11,120 nt of DNA from CAYNXB01 sp964401045 (lineage in GTDB: Bacteria > Pseudomonadota > Alphaproteobacteria > Sphingomonadales > Sphingomonadaceae). The position numbers were made by a program, and so were the translations under genes. The stretch's first letter is position 1. Each line of letters begins with the position of its first letter. The stretch lies in the NCBI GenBank assembly GCA_964401045.1, contig CAYNXB010000083.1, forward strand, positions 1-11,120. Direction: 5' to 3'. Shown here piece by piece: positions 1 through 6,592 of the stretch. Under the pieces are notes generated by a model. The model was given only the letters and a program-made list of their open reading frames with translations, had not been told where the DNA came from and searched no databases.

Positions 1-54
1 CTTAAAATCCCCTGAGCTTTGCTCGTGCCGGTTCGAGTCCGGCCGCCCGCACCA
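1..54 (+). tRNA. tRNA-Leu (anticodon UAA), 3' part only
   Basis: The window opens inside the anticodon loop, read as C-T-TAA-A-A, so the anticodon is UAA. It is followed by the 3' anticodon stem TCCCC and a long class II variable arm (TGAGC, TTT loop, GCTCG). Next come a T arm of GCCGG, loop TTCGAGT, CCGGC, then the acceptor strand CGCCCGC, discriminator A51 and an encoded CCA (52-54). The long variable arm and A discriminator fit tRNA-Leu. The 5' half lies outside the window, so the acceptor and D arm cannot be checked. Confidence 0.93.
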
Positions 55-210
55 GGATCAAAGGCTATGGTTACAAAGAATTAGGTATTCCCGCATAGGA
101 CTTGATTCGCCGCGTTATAAGGCTTCGTGGTGGATTTCCCCCACAGGCCAGATTTCTCTAGCCGGTGGGTCAAGGTGCTACCCAATTATTTGGCGCCGAG
201 GGAATTCCTG

Positions 211-870
211 ATGAGCGAGTCGGCTCAACCTGTGATGCCCGAAACGGACGATGGCGGCGGCGATGAGCTGCGCGCCGCGCCCCGTTTCACGCTTCTTTTG
301 CGCACCGCCAAGCTGATCGGCGCGGCGGGCGAATACCTGTGCGTAGTGCGCGACGTGTCCTCGACGGGCATCAGCGTGCGCACGTTCCATCCGCTCTCGG
401 AAAGCCGGCTAGTGCTGGAGTTGCCCAACGGCGACCGTCATCCGCTCGACAAGGTGTGGGAAAACGACGGCGCCGCCGGCTTCCGCTTCGCCGGCGAAGA
501 AGTTGACGTCACGCGCCTGATCGAAGGCAAGGGCCGCTTCCCCAAACGCGGCGTGCGCCTGCATATGGAATTGCCGGCGACGCTCTCCAGCCTCGGCGGA
601 TTGCATGACGCGGTCGTCCGCAACCTCTCGCAGCAAGGCGCGCGCGTCGAAACCCGCAGCCGTTTCGCGCTCGACCAGCGCGTTCAGCTCGAGCTCAAGG
701 GCCTGCCGGCGATCCGCGCGGTGGTCCGCTGGCGCAAGGATCAGGAATACGGCCTCGCGTTCGTCGACACGTTCCAGTTCGCGGAGCTCGCCCGCCTTGC
801 CGCGACGCTTCAGAGTGGCTGCCGCACCGAGTTCACCACCGGCGAGCAGATGCGCAACGAAGTCGCCTGA
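211..870 (+). CDS. Tandem PilZ-domain protein (219 aa), probable c-di-GMP receptor
   Basis: This is a soluble protein with two PilZ domains in a row. PilZ domains bind cyclic di-GMP through an RxxxR motif and a D/NxSxxG motif. Both pairs are complete here: R21-AAP-R25 with D48-VSST-G53 in domain 1, and R109-FPK-R113 with N138-LSQQ-G143 in domain 2. No transmembrane segment, enzymatic domain or signal peptide is seen, so it is probably a cytosolic adaptor. The start at ATG 211 is preferred because GAGGGAA (198-204) lies 6 bases upstream; an in-frame GTG at 127 would add 28 residues without a good ribosome binding site. A GC hairpin follows the stop. The next gene, on the same strand, begins an envelope-glycan cassette, so a c-di-GMP link to the envelope is possible but inferred. 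Domain call is firm; target unknown. Confidence 0.9.
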   Translation: MSESAQPVMPETDDGGGDELRAAPRFTLLLRTAKLIGAAGEYLCVVRDVSSTGISVRTFHPLSESRLVLELPNGDRHPLDKVWENDGAAGFRFAGEEVDVTRLIEGKGRFPKRGVRLHMELPATLSSLGGLHDAVVRNLSQQGARVETRSRFALDQRVQLELKGLPAIRAVVRWRKDQEYGLAFVDTFQFAELARLAATLQSGCRTEFTTGEQMRNEVA

Positions 871-871
871 A

Positions 872-888
872 GCCCCGCGCCGCGGGGC
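872..888 (+). terminator. GC hairpin after the PilZ gene, terminator-like
   Basis: GCCCCGC (872-878) pairs with GCGGGGC (882-888) around a 3-base loop, starting one base after the PilZ stop codon. Only a short CTGTTAACT follows, not a run of T, so it may be a weak intrinsic terminator or simply an mRNA 3' end protector. Confidence 0.5.
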
Positions 889-891
889 CTG

Positions 892-908
892 TTAACTCGA
901 CCATAACC
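892..908. promoter_or_regulatory. CtrA-like site upstream of the FAD oxidoreductase gene
   Basis: TTAA (892-895), seven bases, then ATAACC (903-908). The known CtrA full site of alphaproteobacteria is TTAA-N7-TTAA, so this is one mismatch away; the right half also reads ATAACCAT, one mismatch from the TTAACCAT half-site. It lies 43 bases before the start codon of the envelope cassette. The match was found by eye and short AT motifs can occur by chance. Confidence 0.4.
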
Positions 909-921
909 ATTTTCGTTCATT

Positions 922-945
922 CCCCCGGGAAACGCCAGCCGGGGG
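922..945 (+). promoter_or_regulatory. Hairpin covering the likely ribosome binding site of the FAD oxidoreductase
   Basis: CCCCCGG (922-928) pairs with CCGGGGG (939-945) around a 10-base loop. The only Shine-Dalgarno-like run, GGGGG (941-945), is the 3' arm of this stem and sits 5 bases before ATG 951. If transcribed, the stem would hide the ribosome binding site, which suggests translational control or low basal expression. Confidence 0.4.
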
Positions 946-950
946 CCCGA

Positions 951-2522
951 ATGTCCGCTTCGGACGAGATTTCAAGCGATTACGACGTCGACGTCGCCAT
1001 CATCGGCGCGGGGCCCGCGGGCCTCACCGCCGGCTATCTGCTGACCAAGGCAGGCAAGCGCGTCGCGATCATCGAACAGGACGCGATCTACGTCGGTGGG
1101 ATCAGCCGCACTGTCGAGCACGAGGGCTATCGCTTCGATATCGGCGGGCACCGCTTCTTTTCGAAGAGCGCGGCAGTGGTCGACCTGTGGAACGAGATCC
1201 TGCCCGACGATTTCATCCAGCGCCCCCGGATGAGCCGCATTTACTACGAGGGCAAGTTCTACTCCTATCCGCTGCGTGCGTTCGAAGCGCTGCGCAACCT
1301 CGGCCTGCTGCGCTCGGGCCTGTGCATGGCGAGCTACGCCTGGGCGAAGCTGTTTCCGATCAAGAACGTGAGGAGCTTCGAGGACTGGACCTGCAACCAG
1401 TTCGGCCGGAAGCTCTATTCGATCTTCTTCAAGACCTACACCGAGAAGGTGTGGGGCATGCCGTGCAACGAGATGAGTGCCGACTGGGCCGCCCAGCGGA
1501 TCAAGGGTCTTTCGCTGTGGGGCGCGGTGACCGACGGGCTCAGGCGCTCGCTCGGGCTCAACAAGCGCCCTAACGACGGGCAGGCGGTCAAGACCCTGCT
1601 CGAGACCTTCCGTTATCCGCGGCTCGGCCCCGGCATGATGTGGGATGCCGCGCGCGACCGGATCGAGGAACGCGGCTCCAGGGTCCACATGGCCCACGCG
1701 CTCAAGCAACTTGCAAGCGACGGGCGTGGCGGCTGGCGCATGACCGCGACCGGGCCGGACGGCGAGAAAACGATCACCGCCCGCCACGCGATCAGCTCCG
1801 CGCCGATGCGCGAGCTCGCCGCGCGGCTGCATCCGCTGCCCGACACCACGCTCAACGCGGCGCAGCTCAAATACCGCGACTTCCTCACCGTGGCGCTGAT
1901 GATCCGCTCGGACGATCTGTTCCCCGACAACTGGATCTACATCCACGACAGCAAGGTCCAGGTCGGGCGGGTGCAGAACTTCCGGTCGTGGTCGCCCGAG
2001 ATGGTGCCGGACGAAGGCGTCGCCTGCGTCGGCCTGGAATACTTCTGCTTCGAAGGTGACGGGCTGTGGTCTTCGTCCGACGACGCGCTGGTGGAACTGG
2101 CCAAGCGCGAGATGGAGATCCTCGGCCTTGTCGATCCCGCCAGGGTGATCGGAGGCGCGGTCGTGCGCCAGGAAAAGGCCTATCCGGTCTACGACGAGAC
2201 CTATGCCGCCAACGTCGCGGCCATGCGCCACGAACTGGAGGACAGGTTCCCCACGCTGCATCTCGTCGGCCGCAACGGCATGCACCGCTACAACAACCAG
2301 GATCACGCGATGATGACCGCGATGCTGACGGTCGAGAACATCCTCGCCGGCAGCCGCGTCTACGACACCTGGTGCGTCAACGAGGACGCGGAATACCACG
2401 AAGCGGGCGACGAGGGCGCCGAGAAGGCGCTTCCCGCGCGCGAGGCAATCACGCCCGATCAGGCGGCGGCGCTCGCATCGGTGCGCGACGTGCCCGGGCG
2501 GATCGGGCGCAAGGCCGCCTGA
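951..2522 (+). CDS. FAD-dependent oxidoreductase, UDP-galactopyranose-mutase/amine-oxidase-like (523 aa)
   Basis: This is a flavoprotein of the broad amine oxidase / protoporphyrinogen oxidase-like group that also includes UDP-galactopyranose mutases. The N-terminal Rossmann motif GAGPAG lies at residues 19-24 and the ribose-binding acidic residue is E42. GGISRT (49-54) and GGHRFF (65-70) resemble flavin-contacting segments. Near the C terminus RNGMHRYNNQDHAM matches the second FAD-binding segment seen in this group. No signal peptide or membrane span is present, so it is cytosolic. It is followed after a short gap by a GtrA-family gene and a large membrane protein on the same strand, which favours a role in making or modifying a nucleotide- or lipid-linked sugar rather than in heme synthesis. 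The substrate is unknown; a true mutase activity is only inferred. Start ATG 951 puts the nucleotide-binding motif at the usual distance. Confidence 0.85.
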   Translation: MSASDEISSDYDVDVAIIGAGPAGLTAGYLLTKAGKRVAIIEQDAIYVGGISRTVEHEGYRFDIGGHRFFSKSAAVVDLWNEILPDDFIQRPRMSRIYYEGKFYSYPLRAFEALRNLGLLRSGLCMASYAWAKLFPIKNVRSFEDWTCNQFGRKLYSIFFKTYTEKVWGMPCNEMSADWAAQRIKGLSLWGAVTDGLRRSLGLNKRPNDGQAVKTLLETFRYPRLGPGMMWDAARDRIEERGSRVHMAHALKQLASDGRGGWRMTATGPDGEKTITARHAISSAPMRELAARLHPLPDTTLNAAQLKYRDFLTVALMIRSDDLFPDNWIYIHDSKVQVGRVQNFRSWSPEMVPDEGVACVGLEYFCFEGDGLWSSSDDALVELAKREMEILGLVDPARVIGGAVVRQEKAYPVYDETYAANVAAMRHELEDRFPTLHLVGRNGMHRYNNQDHAMMTAMLTVENILAGSRVYDTWCVNEDAEYHEAGDEGAEKALPAREAITPDQAAALASVRDVPGRIGRKAA

Positions 2523-2564
2523 CGGGCGGATTCGCCAAAATTTAAGCGGTTTGGGTTAACGCCA

Positions 2565-2577
2565 TGTTCCCTGAACA
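2565..2577. repeat. Perfect 13-base inverted repeat before gtrA-like gene
   Basis: TGTTC-CCT-GAACA forms a perfect palindrome with 5-base arms. It lies in the short gap between the FAD oxidoreductase and GtrA genes and overlaps an upstream in-frame ATG (2564). The arms resemble GTTC/GAAC elements, but the 3-base spacing is not that of the known alphaproteobacterial LexA box. It may be an operator, an mRNA hairpin or chance. Confidence 0.3.
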
Positions 2578-2590
2578 GAGGATCGATCCC

Positions 2591-3007
2591 GTGATGACCA
2601 TGGTGACCCGTCTGCGCGACATGCGTCTGGTGCGCTATCTGGCCGCCAGCGCCGGCGCGCTCGCGGTCGACATGGGCAGCTTCCTCGCCCTGCTGGCGCT
2701 GGGCGCCTGGTCGGCTGCGGCCGCCGCCGCTGGCTATTCGCTCGGGATTCTCGCGCACTGGCTGCTGTCCAGCCGCGCGGTGTTCAGCGACGCCGTCGCC
2801 CCGCGCGGGCTGGTCCGCACGCGCCAGAAAGCGCTGTTCGTGGGCTCGGCGCTGATTGGCCTTGCGCTCACCACCGTGATCGTCGGTTTCGGCGATCTTG
2901 CCGGCCTCGATCCGCGCGTGGCGAAAGTGCTGGCGATCGCTGCCAGCTTCACGCTCACCTGGGTGCTGCGCAACCGCATCGTGTTCCGCCCGGGACAAGC
3001 TGCATAG
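2591..3007 (+). CDS. GtrA-family membrane protein (about 138 aa)
   Basis: This is a small, very hydrophobic protein with four predicted membrane spans, the size and pattern of the GtrA family. Family members act as, or assist, flippases for polyprenyl-phosphate-linked sugars, for example bactoprenol-glucose in O-antigen glucosylation. Visible family features include an early LVRYLAASAGALAVD segment, a central positively charged loop (RTRQK) and a C-terminal span ending in RNRIVF, much like the usual family ending with aromatic and Arg residues. The start at GTG 2591 is chosen because AGAGGA (2577-2582) is 8 bases upstream; ATG 2594 is nearly as good, while the more upstream ATG 2564 lacks a ribosome binding site. 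The next gene starts 2 bases after its stop, so the two are translationally coupled. Confidence 0.85.
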   Translation: MMTMVTRLRDMRLVRYLAASAGALAVDMGSFLALLALGAWSAAAAAAGYSLGILAHWLLSSRAVFSDAVAPRGLVRTRQKALFVGSALIGLALTTVIVGFGDLAGLDPRVAKVLAIAASFTLTWVLRNRIVFRPGQAA

Positions 3008-3009
3008 CC

Positions 3010-4779
3010 ATGCTTGGCGATTATCGCCGGCAGGGGATCGACCCCTACTTTCTCCAGCGCACGGGGCTCGCGTTCCTGCTGATCGCGCTGCTGTTGCTCG
3101 TCGCCAACGTGCCGGCAATCGCGGGCATGCGCTTTCCCGATCCCGATGACACGCTGCGGCTGGTGCAGGTGCGCGACCTGATCGCCGGGCAGGGCTGGTT
3201 CGATTTGCACCAGCACCGCGTCGATGCGCCGCATGGCGGTGTGCCGATGCACTGGTCGCGGCTGGTCGACATTCCGCTCGCTCTGTCGATCCTCACCCTG
3301 ACCCCTATTCTCGGGCAGGCGGGGGCCGAAGCGGCGACGCTGATTCTGGTGCCGCTGGCGACGCTCGCGGTCGCGCTACTGTTCGCCGGGCGCATCGCCT
3401 GGCGCCTGTTGGGTGAGGAAGCGACCGGTTTCGCGTGCCTGGCGATGGCGATGTCGGTCCCGGTCGTCAGCCAGCTCAGGCCGATGCGGATCGATCACCA
3501 CGGGTGGCAGATCGTGCTCGCCCTCGCCGCCGCCAACGGGATGATGGCGCGCAGCCCGCGGCTCGGCGGCTGGGCCATCGGCGTCGCGCTGGCGCTGTGG
3601 CTGTCGATCTCCATCGAAGGGCTGCCGCTCGCTGCGGCGTTCATCGGCCTGCTCGCGCTGCGCTGGCTGCGCGATCCCAACGATCGCGCCTGGCTGCTCC
3701 ATGCGATGGGGGGGCTGGCGCTGACTTCGGCCGTGCTGTTCCTGCTCACCCGCGGCTTTTCAGACCTCGAAACCCATTGCGACGCGATCAGCCCGATTCA
3801 CCTGGGGCTGTTCGCGTGGGGCGCGCTGGGGGTCGGCATCCTTGCCGCGCAGCGTCCGCGGCCGTGGGCGTTCCAGCTGATCTGGTTCGGACTGATCGCG
3901 GCGGGCGCAGGCGCGATGATCTACCTCGCCGCGCCCCAATGTGCCGGCGGCGGCTTCGCCGGGCTCGATCCGCTGGTCAAACACTACTGGTATGACAACG
4001 TCGCCGAAGGCCTGCCGATCTGGCGGCAGCAGGTAGACACGATGCTGGGCATCGCGATCCCCCCGATCGTCGGGCTCTATGCGGCCGTGCGTCTCACCGC
4101 TGAAAGCCGCGGCTGGCTGCGCCGGTTCTGGTTCGATTACACGTTCCTGCTGGCCTGCGCGCTGGTCGTGGCGGTGCTGGTGTCGCGCGCCGGCGCGGTC
4201 GCCGCCGCGCTCGCCGCGCCGCCGCTCGGCTGGCAGATCGCCACCTGGTATCGCGGCCTGCGGCGGATCGACCGGCCGGGCAAGCGCGCCGCGGCGCTCG
4301 CGGCGCTGGCGATGGTGCTGGTTCCCGCGCTGCCGTTCACGCTTGCGACGATCGCGACGCCGGCGAAGGCGGCCTCCGGCGCGGGCGTGGCAGTCTCGAA
4401 ATGCGCCATGTCGTCGGCCGGGCCCGGGCTCCGTCGATTGGGCGGGGCCGAAGTCCTCGCGCCGCTCGATATCAGCCCCGCCATCCTTTACCAAAGCGGC
4501 CTAACCGTATTCGCCACGGGGCATCATCGCGGCAATAACGCGATGCGCGACACGATCGCGCTGTTCCTGGGGCCAGCCGACGACGCCCACCGGATGCTGG
4601 CCGCGCGCGGCACGCAATACGTTGCGCTATGCCCCGATCTCAATGAGCCCGGCGAATACGCGCACGCCGCGCCTCACGGCCTGGCCGCGGACCTCGTGCA
4701 CGGCCGCGCGCCGGCATGGCTGACGCCGGTCGATGTCGGCGGCGAAGGCAACTTCCGCGTCTGGAAAGTGAACCGCTAG
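3010..4779 (+). CDS. Large polytopic membrane protein, putative GT-C glycosyltransferase (589 aa)
   Basis: The protein has a short cytosolic start, a first span at about residues 19-39, roughly ten or more further hydrophobic segments up to about residue 450, and a soluble C-terminal part (about 455-589). After the first span comes an acidic DPDD (44-47), and a later loop holds R160-I-DHH (162-164). This layout resembles GT-C enzymes such as STT3/AglB, which carry an acidic motif in the first external loop and, in archaeal forms, a DHH motif, and which use polyprenyl-linked sugars on the outer face of the membrane. The C-terminal part holds a D487-ISPAIL segment, HHRGNN (505-510) and a later YVALC. 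It begins 2 bases after the GtrA stop and has no strong ribosome binding site of its own, so coupling is likely. Membrane topology is clear; enzyme class is inferred, and substrate is unknown. Its stop lies 2 bases from that of the convergent msrB gene. Confidence 0.7.
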   Translation: MLGDYRRQGIDPYFLQRTGLAFLLIALLLLVANVPAIAGMRFPDPDDTLRLVQVRDLIAGQGWFDLHQHRVDAPHGGVPMHWSRLVDIPLALSILTLTPILGQAGAEAATLILVPLATLAVALLFAGRIAWRLLGEEATGFACLAMAMSVPVVSQLRPMRIDHHGWQIVLALAAANGMMARSPRLGGWAIGVALALWLSISIEGLPLAAAFIGLLALRWLRDPNDRAWLLHAMGGLALTSAVLFLLTRGFSDLETHCDAISPIHLGLFAWGALGVGILAAQRPRPWAFQLIWFGLIAAGAGAMIYLAAPQCAGGGFAGLDPLVKHYWYDNVAEGLPIWRQQVDTMLGIAIPPIVGLYAAVRLTAESRGWLRRFWFDYTFLLACALVVAVLVSRAGAVAAALAAPPLGWQIATWYRGLRRIDRPGKRAAALAALAMVLVPALPFTLATIATPAKAASGAGVAVSKCAMSSAGPGLRRLGGAEVLAPLDISPAILYQSGLTVFATGHHRGNNAMRDTIALFLGPADDAHRMLAARGTQYVALCPDLNEPGEYAHAAPHGLAADLVHGRAPAWLTPVDVGGEGNFRVWKVNR

Positions 4780-4781
4780 GC

Positions 4782-5276
4782 TCAGGCCGGGCGGAACTTC
4801 AGCGCCAGGCCGTTCATGCAATAGCGCAAGCCGGTGGGCTTGGGCCCGTCCTTGAACACGTGGCCGAGATGGCCGCCGCAATCGGCGCAATCGATCGCGG
4901 TGCGCGGATAGCCGAGCTTGAAATCGGCCGACGAAATGACCGCGCCCGGCAGCGGCCGGAAGAAGCTCGGCCAACCGGTGCCGCTTTCGAATTTGGTGGC
5001 GGACGAATAGAGCTCGTTCGCGCATCCGGCGCACAGGAAAGTGCCCTTGCGGTGCTCATCGTTGAGCGGCGAGCTGAACGGCTGTTCGGTGCCTTCCTCA
5101 CGCAAGACCCAGTATTGCGCCTTGGTCAGGCGCTCATGCCACTGGGCGTCGGTGTAGGTGACCTTGAAGGTCTTGGCCTGAACCGGCGAGCCGCAGGCGG
5201 CGAGGACAGAGGCGCCCGCGGCGGCTCCGAACCAGCCGAGCAGGCGGCGACGATCTGTGGTCGGAAATTCAGTCAT
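4782..5276 (-). CDS. msrB: Peptide-methionine (R)-S-oxide reductase, exported lipoprotein form (164 aa)
   Basis: MsrB reduces the R form of methionine sulfoxide in proteins. The catalytic cysteine is C153 in RYCMN, and the structural zinc is held by C82-AG-C85 and C130-AD-C133. Family segments GTGWPSF (99-105) and GGHLGHVF (134-141) are intact. The N terminus is unusual for a plain cytosolic MsrB: D8-RRR is followed by a hydrophobic stretch and a lipobox, LAAC (25-28). It therefore looks like a Tat-exported lipoprotein anchored at C28, acting in the periplasm. The start at 5276 gives exactly this signal; only a weak AGGCG precedes it. It lies 26 bases after the ABC permease gene on the same strand and is probably the last gene of that operon. 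Confidence 0.95.
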   Translation of the reverse strand: MTEFPTTDRRRLLGWFGAAAGASVLAACGSPVQAKTFKVTYTDAQWHERLTKAQYWVLREEGTEQPFSSPLNDEHRKGTFLCAGCANELYSSATKFESGTGWPSFFRPLPGAVISSADFKLGYPRTAIDCADCGGHLGHVFKDGPKPTGLRYCMNGLALKFRPA

Positions 5277-5302
5277 GGGTCGCCTGTAGCACAGCTTGCT
5301 TG

Positions 5303-6592
5303 TCAGGGCGATGAACGTGCGGGCGTGGCCCGCTCGCCCCTGCGCAGGCGGGCGAAAAGCCCTCGCCTGGACCTCATCTGCGGCCCCGATTTCATTACCC
5401 GGCGGCGGAACAGCGTCGCCCCGAGTCGCACGAAGATCGCTACCCACAGTGCCTGCCAGCCGAGCCCGAGGAGATGCGGCCACAGAGCGCCGTCTTGCGC
5501 CGCGCGGGCGAGCATTACGAATGGCGAGCTCAGCGGGAAGGCTGCCCCGGCGAGCTCGAGCGGAGAGCCGGGCTGGGATATGGCGACGCTGGCGAGGAAG
5601 AAGATCAGGAGCTGCGCCATTGTCACCGGCATCGACAGCGTCTGCACCTCGCGCACGGTCGTCGCCATTGAGCCGACTGCGAGGAACACCGAGCCGAGCA
5701 ACAGGTAGCCCATCGCGAAGTAGAGTACGCCCAGCGCGAAGAACAGCGGCCAGCCCACCCCCGGCGGGGTGAGGTTGGAGAAGTCCATGATCCCGTTGAA
5801 CGCGCCGCCCCCCTCGGCGCCAATACCGGCGATCGTGGTCAGGAAGGCGATCACCGATCCCCACACCGCGATCCCGACCAGCGACACCGCCAGCATCGCG
5901 AACAGCTTGCCGAGGAACACCGCGTCCATCGGGATTGCCGCGGCGAGGATTTCGATCACCTTGTTGGCCTTCTCCTCCACCAGGTTGGAGAGAACCATGC
6001 CGGCGAGCATGATGATCAGCAGGAACAGCACCGTGAGCCCGGCCTGCGCGGTCCGCAGCCGCGCCTGCTTGACCGACGCACCGCTGGTGACGACGGTGCG
6101 CTGCGCGACATCGGGGAAGGTCGTGGGCGACGTACGGAGCGCCGTCGCGGCAACCAGCGAGACGCTGCCGCGCCAGCGTTCGAGGCGTTCGGACGTGGCG
6201 GTGAGCTCGGGCGCCGCCGGCGTGCCCGTGAGGACTGCGGCGAGATCGCCCTGGCCCGCCATGAGCCTCGCGGCCGCATCGAAGCGTTCCCCCGGCGCGA
6301 GCCGCTCGAGCGCGACCATTTCGGGCAGCATCGGGCCGAGCTCCGATGCGAGCGTCTGGCGCGCGCGCAGCATCGCGTCGATGTCCGGCGCGGCCATCGC
6401 CAGGCCGATCTGCGGCGGGGCGATGTTCTCCGACACCCGCTGGCCCACGCTCCCGGCCATGACGCCGATCAGGATCGGGAACAGCGGGCCAAGCAGGAAG
6501 AAGAAGAACGCGCGGCTGAACAGGATCGCGCCGAAATCGCGCCGGGCGACGACGAAGGCGGCCTGAACCAGCGGCAGCCGCTCGGCGCTCAT
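5303..6592 (-). CDS. ABC-2 type transporter permease, NatB-like (429 aa)
   Basis: This is an inner-membrane permease of the ABC-2 group. A first span lies near residues 20-45, followed by a large extracytoplasmic region of about 150 residues, then a cluster of five or so spans in the C-terminal half. The segment EEKANKVIEIL after the second span is typical of NatB/YhaP-like permeases. The C-terminal tail is rich in Arg and probably cytosolic. Its ATG overlaps the stop of the upstream ATPase gene (ATGA), the classic sign of coupled translation and of a joint complex. NatAB-type systems export sodium or other small molecules, but the substrate here cannot be read from sequence. Confidence 0.88.
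   Translation of the reverse strand: MSAERLPLVQAAFVVARRDFGAILFSRAFFFFLLGPLFPILIGVMAGSVGQRVSENIAPPQIGLAMAAPDIDAMLRARQTLASELGPMLPEMVALERLAPGERFDAAARLMAGQGDLAAVLTGTPAAPELTATSERLERWRGSVSLVAATALRTSPTTFPDVAQRTVVTSGASVKQARLRTAQAGLTVLFLLIIMLAGMVLSNLVEEKANKVIEILAAAIPMDAVFLGKLFAMLAVSLVGIAVWGSVIAFLTTIAGIGAEGGGAFNGIMDFSNLTPPGVGWPLFFALGVLYFAMGYLLLGSVFLAVGSMATTVREVQTLSMPVTMAQLLIFFLASVAISQPGSPLELAGAAFPLSSPFVMLARAAQDGALWPHLLGLGWQALWVAIFVRLGATLFRRRVMKSGPQMRSRRGLFARLRRGERATPARSSP

Noticed and set aside
102..121. TTGATT and TATAAG as a promoter for the PilZ gene
   Set aside because: The two hexamers are only 8 bases apart, far below the 16-18 needed for a sigma-70 type promoter.
972..2399. 475-codon open frame antisense to the FAD oxidoreductase
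   Set aside because: It mirrors the codon pattern of a clear gene in GC-rich DNA, is full of His, Arg and Asp runs, and has no recognisable domain or ribosome binding site.
2542..2560. TTAA...TTAAC as a CtrA site before the GtrA gene
   Set aside because: The gap between the half-sites is 10 bases instead of the required 7.
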